This document shows positions 59,406 to 64,000 of a DNA stretch of 64,000 bases, in pieces. Within the stretch, counting starts at the first letter, position 1. The number at the start of each line of letters is the position of its first letter. A model generated the notes under the pieces. The model made no database searches. It was not told where the DNA came from and worked only from the letters and a program-made list of their open reading frames with translations. Both the position numbers and the translations under genes were made by a program. Source of the DNA: Serilophus lunatus (taxonomy: Eukaryota; Chordata; Aves; Passeriformes; Eurylaimidae); contig VXBA01001344.1 in NCBI GenBank assembly GCA_013399895.1, positions 68,734 to 132,733 of the forward strand, written 5' to 3'.

Positions 59406-61639
59406 TACATTTCATCTACACATGATATTGATCCTGCAGGAGGCATGGTCTGTGCATACAATCAGAGCTGCTCCCTCACCCAGAGACTCTAGATTTCCTT
59501 GTCTAAATAGACAGAATGGTAGGAAGACAAAGAGTTGTGAGACCACCAGGGAACATTAGTCTGAAGGAACAGAAAATTGGATGTTATGGTGGCTTAGTTA
59601 AACTGCACTTAAAACAGTTGTAAGGACAGTCCTACTCAAAACAGAAAAAAAAGCTGAGTTTGGTTTCTTCTCATTTATTGTGGACATGAGGTAAGCTGGG
59701 ATGAGTGGAGGCTACTTGAATTCTGAACAGGAATGTCCACATAGACAGTTTAATGAAGTTTAGCTAATCCAATTTGTAAAGGTTAATTCAGATTCATTTT
59801 CCTGATTGTCTCTGTGTAGATAAGGCCAAGGTCATTTCCCCAAGGTGACTAGCCGAGTCAGGCACAGGATCCACACTTTCTTTCACCATTACTTTCCCAG
59901 GCTGGCTTGTCCCTATCCATATGCTCCCTTCATATTCCCTGTACAGAAGAACACCATTTGTCACACTTTCCTCAGTGCACAGTGACCATCCCTGATTCTT
60001 GCTGATCAGTATCACTACAATTCCTTTTTCTGGGTGAAGTACCTACTGTTACTGGGGCTGTAGCTCACACTGGTGTTTGGAGGTGAATTACAGCACACAT
60101 ATAGGAATTTGTGATGCTAAAATATTTCCCAAGAATTCAGAACTGCCCGTAGCATCTTGCTGGTAGATGTGGGCACTTCCAAGCACTCCAGCTGGCTGAC
60201 AATGCAGATCTCCTAAATCATCACGATGCTGCTTTTTCTGACTCTCCTGGGCATTCATATACTTAACTACAGTTACCCAGAGTATCCTAGCATAAGTAAT
60301 AGAAACAGTCTAGGAAATGAGCCTCCAGTTTGCAACCCAGCCAGGTGCAGCCTGGGATGGCACCTAGTTTGGGGGGACATCTGTCCCACAGCTCTTTCAG
60401 CCTCTCACCTCTGCTTCTCAGCATCTGGTGCTGGCCCCTGGTTGGCAACTGCAGTGCTCCAACTGTTCAAAAGGGACTGAGATCCAAAATGTAGATATTT
60501 TAGAGGATTTAAAAAGATATATATAATCTAACCAGAACTGAAGAGCTGCTTGAGCCTTAACTGAAAACTTTCCCAATGGAGTTACAACCCTAGAACAAGT
60601 AGCTTACATCTCCTAGTACATGATGAATGGATGCAGGAACTATTCTGAACAGCAGGCAATAGTGAATGGTTACATTTCCTTGGCCAAGATGAGGAAGCTT
60701 TAAGTAACTAATTAAAAAAAAAAAATCAATAGAAAGTCCTTTCTCACGATCTTTTGCCATGAGTCCTTGGCAATAATTTCAGTGCTCACTTCAAAGCATT
60801 GAAGTCTCTTTTCTGGGCCTCTTTCTACGATGGCAAAGGAGTTTACAAAGAGAAGTTGCTTGAACTCAGTAGCTGGCTGGCTGTAAGCTTGTTGTTCTGC
60901 TTTAGGGAAGACTTGCAATCCCCAAGTACTTGTGTCTTGTAACCATGATATGTGTCCACATCTCGGCCCATTGCCATAATTAAAAGATAATTTCATCTTC
61001 GGGACTTCCTGATGCCCCACAGAAATGCAGTGATCATTTCTGATGTTTCCCCACATCCTGTCCACTTCCCAGGTCCTTGTCCTCTTCTCTTAGAACCTGA
61101 ACTACTCTGAACTACCCAGGATTTAGTCCCTGCTGCAAGGATGTAAGTGTAGGAAATGAAGAGTAAGACAATGAGCAGTTGGAGCAGAGAGCTGGGAGCA
61201 TGCAGGAAGCAGGGGTATGTTTTCTGCCAGCAGTGATGAGAACTGTTCTCCATCTTGCACTACAGCTCTAGACTTTCCTTCCACAGAGTCCATGGACATA
61301 TCATGGAATATCATCCAGTTGAATACAATCTGTACTTCCCACATCTGCAAAGCGGTTTCAAGAAGCAGAGTGCTGAAGGTGTGATGTCCTCTCTGTCCAG
61401 GGGCATCTGCCCATGCCCTGCTAATGCACTTAGTTAACTGAAGAATTTTCCTCATCACAGCAAAATTTTAATTCCTATTGGACAAGTGAAAATGTTCCCC
61501 TTTCTTGGTCTGGTTCAGCTTCTCCAAGTTAAGACAAAATCCCAATCTGCACTACAGTTACTAAGAAGGGACATGGCTGTTGCATCTCCTCTTCCTTTGG
61601 TGATCTGCTGCTACGTTTTGCTGCTCCTCTCTTTTTCAG
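59406..61639. other. Unassigned A+T-rich sequence
   Basis: No recognised gene or repeat. Short poly-A and A+T tracts occur (60713-60724). Confidence 0.45.
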
Positions 61640-61680
61640 GTCTTAAGCAATTCACTGGGGACACCTGGACTGCAGACCAG
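61640..61680 (+). CDS. Possible 41-base exon (weak)
   Basis: A long pyrimidine tract ending in CTTTTTCAG is followed by 41 bases and a near-consensus donor CAG/GTAAGC. One frame reads LKQFTGDTWTADQ and ends in phase 0; another is open and ends in phase 2; the third stops. Neither open frame joins in phase to the coding frame of the right-edge exon directly, so at least one further exon would be needed, or this is a non-coding exon or chance. Confidence 0.2.
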
Positions 61681-62026
61681 GTAAGCTGTGGGATCTGTGT
61701 TGCATGTATCACTGAGGGACACCTCTTTCTAAGTGAGAAAGGCCAGCTCCCACAGTCAGCAGCCAATATCCCTTCCTCGTCTTCCCAGCCTGACAGCTTG
61801 GTAATAGGTCTGAAACAGAGTCTGAGCTCATACCCCAATATCCTCAGGAAAATCTTCACCACTGTTCCTCTCAAGAAACATTAAAGGCAACCTCCAACTC
61901 TTCTTTTCACTCCCTCCCAGCAGTCAATTCTTTTTGTGTGTAGTCAGAACAAAAACAACACACACACACAAAAAATTTATATGAAGGATCTTCCTTTTTC
62001 TCTTCTACTACTCTTATTTCCAAAAG

Positions 62027-62073
62027 CTTTCTTTGAGGCAGAACGGGAAAATGGGAATGAAATCTTCAAGGAG
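62027..62073 (+). CDS. Possible 47-base exon (weak)
   Basis: A strong pyrimidine tract from 61989 to 62020 ends in CAAAAG, followed by 47 bases and the donor GAG/GTGAGC. The best frame reads FFEAERENGNEIFKE, charged and helix-prone, and would fit a coiled-coil protein like that suggested by the right-edge exon. However, its end phase (0) does not match that exon's start (needs one base), so the link is unproven. Confidence 0.25.
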
Positions 62074-63936
62074 GTGAGCTTACCTTCACTGTGGAAAGAT
62101 GGCTGTGAGCCACATCAGATCATTTCTGCTCAGTGAAGACAGAGCCAGCCACATGGCCCTAATGGAGTCATATATGATTTCCAGCACCATATTCAGGTCC
62201 AAATTTCTTGTGTTACCCCAGTACAAAGCAGAACTTAATTTCTTCCTGTAGCCCTAACAGGCTTCTCCAAAGCTTCCATGTGCTTTGGAACTGAAATCAG
62301 GACCTCAGAGTATCCCCCTGGCACTGGTGATGCAGACCATCCTGTGATAATCTTTCCATCTTGCAGGAACGGGTGTGTCTCTGGATGAATGAATATCCCA
62401 AGATATGATACACCTGCTGATCACTGAACGTTAAGTGATGTTGTAATTGCTCATCTGCATATTTCTGCCCTCTGCTGAGTGTCAAGTAATTCATACATCC
62501 CTCTCCTCAATTAAAGCAGTGTGAGCTACTCACTGTCCACTGTGTGCTTAGGTACCATGGAGGGGTTGGATTGCTGGGAGCTCATCCTGTGGCTTACCTG
62601 CCTGGTCCCTTCTCCATGTGGCACCTCTACATTCCCCTGGGATTAGCCAGGTGGACTCTGCTGGAAGCATCTCAATTCCTCTCTCTCACTATTTTGCATA
62701 TTTTTTTCCTGTGGGTGAGTTACTAATACAGTTCCTTGGCACAGTCCTTTCAACAAGCCCTTCCACTACACACACATTTATATATGGTCTGGTACAGGGC
62801 AGTGGAGCTCTTCTGCAGTTGCAGAATGTCTGAAAAGCATGTGCAGAAGAGTTCATGTAGCAAATAAGTGTAATTTTTTACTTAATACAGGCTAAGGAGC
62901 AGCTCTAAGGACAACCCTTCATTAGTGTCTGAACTGTTGGTCCTTTCTGCTTTGACCTGAAACAAGAGATAATATTTAGGTTCCTGAAGAGTTATTTTTT
63001 TATGGGAAGGGAAAAATATTAATAACATTGTATCTATTGGGTCAATCCATTTTATTATGAATAATACAAGATCTTATTTCTTGCGGTTAATTAGACTCAA
63101 AACCCAGGATGCACTTGAGGATGCAGTCTAGGTGATCACTGTTTCCCAGAACCTGTCCCATGTGCTTAGTCCTCTTCCCAAAGGCTCTATCCTTCAGGTC
63201 TTTCCCATGGCCATAAGGGACTACCTCATTTGCAGGTTTTTTTCTTGGTTGCTTGCATTGGCAATTCCCTCTGATACAACATAATAATCCTTGTGTTTGC
63301 TGTTGAGCTCCCTGGAAAGGTTTTCCACAGAACTGCTGGTTTGGAATGGTGGGCTCTGATGTCTTCTCCTGTTGCTGCACAAAGGAGCTTCTTCATTGAC
63401 CTGGATGGGTCTGTGGGCATCTGTAAACTGAAGCCTACTTGCTGGGAATGAATAATATTTTGTAGGGCAAAAACATCTTCTTCCAGGAGATCGCATGCAA
63501 TAGGGAATATTGATTCTTTGACCCCAGTTGTGAAAGCAATGACATTCAAAGTCTTGTGAGGAGTGAGGAGGACCTCTGGCTTACAGGATGTGGGACTGGT
63601 TTTTCCACCATAGAATTGGGAATAGCTGTGGGCTGTCAACTGGGATCTCATGCACCAAGGAGCTCTCTGCTTTTGGGGACTGGACACTCTCACAAAGAAA
63701 ACCAAGGCTCCCAAGGCTGAGGTTTTCCCAGTCATCAGTTGTCTTGCCAGTGGGGTTCACACTCCCAGGATGCCTGAAACAGGTCCTGATCCCTCGAGTT
63801 ATCCAGTGGCATGTGGGAGGTGAGGTTTAGCTCAGTTCTACAAGAGAATTTTGATTTTTCCAGTTGCTCACTGCTGTCCTCCCCCAGTGAACAGATCAGG
63901 ATTGCTTGCTACAGAACATTTCTGTGCTCTGTTCAG
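62074..63936. other. Unassigned A+T-rich sequence, probably intronic
   Basis: No repeat is recognised. A 169-codon minus-strand frame (63226-63735) overlaps a plus frame and has no domain. If the right-edge exon is real, this stretch is the intron in front of it. A (CA)n tract of about seven units lies just upstream at 61957-61971. Confidence 0.4.
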
Positions 63937-64000
63937 TTCCTGCCCCGGAGCTGCGGGCGGTTCAGCAGGAGATCGAGTTCTCCCGGCACCAGCTGCAGCC
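63937..64000 (+). CDS. Start of a coding exon of a coiled-coil-like protein (partial)
   Basis: A good acceptor (TTTCTGTGCTCTGTTCAG, AG at 63935-63936) is followed by 64 bases reaching the window edge. After a split codon (bases 63937-63938) the frame reads PAPELRAVQQEIEFSRHQLQ. About 18 of 20 third positions are G or C, in sharp contrast to the A+T-rich DNA before it. Hydrophobic residues L, V, I and L are spaced 3-4-7 apart as in a coiled-coil heptad, with charged and Gln residues between. I cannot name the gene. The exon continues beyond 64000. The other two frames are also open but have unlikely Ser/Arg/Ala-rich composition. Confidence 0.6.

Noticed and set aside
63751..63819. 69-base block with acceptor and donor whose phase fits the right-edge exon
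   Set aside because: The acceptor and donor are only moderate, codon bias is weak, and the intron would be only 117 bases; not enough to call.
1..64000. CRISPR arrays, operons, toxin-antitoxin or other prokaryotic systems
   Set aside because: The window is animal nuclear DNA. No direct-repeat/spacer structure or packed gene arrangement is present.

Overview
The window looks like vertebrate, most likely bird, nuclear DNA. The main evidence is about a dozen copies of CR1, the dominant avian LINE. They are mostly 3'-end pieces 130-520 bases long, with the typical tail resembling repeated ATTCTATG and the shared phrases of avian CR1 3' regions. There are no operons, no packed reading frames and no bacterial or phage signals. 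CA/TG microsatellites and two N-gaps (7356-7362 and 27136-27163) also fit a draft animal assembly. Crocodilians and turtles also carry CR1, so 'bird' is an inference from copy style and overall low repeat density.

Layout. From 1 to about 35 kb the sequence is G+C-richer. It carries microsatellites, two CpG-rich clusters (about 10.25-10.5 kb and 27.17-27.64 kb), several A+T-rich homeodomain-motif stretches that resemble conserved non-coding elements, two minisatellites (30.76-30.84 and 32.15-32.75 kb) and only three CR1 pieces. Between 34.8 and 35.85 kb, three minus-strand blocks bounded by splice-like signals look like the 3' end of an unrecognised gene. The last block has strongly G/C-biased third codon positions and ends in a stop at 34802-34804. 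From about 38 kb rightward CR1 pieces are denser (nine listed) and the sequence is more A+T-rich. An older, longer CR1 copy at 57.8-59.05 kb still shows reverse-transcriptase-ORF sequence on the minus strand. The last 64 bases (63937-64000) look like the start of a plus-strand coding exon of a coiled-coil protein that continues beyond the window.

How it fits together. The best reading is an intergenic or intronic stretch. A minus-strand gene ends near 34.8 kb, and a plus-strand gene has at least one exon at the right edge. Nearly all longer open frames overlap frames on the opposite strand and have no recognisable domain, so they are treated as chance. I found no evidence for a new multi-gene system. 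The most useful leads are the unassigned minus-strand exons, the right-edge exon, an unexplained 184-codon frame at 36.37-36.92 kb and the ~105-base minisatellite.
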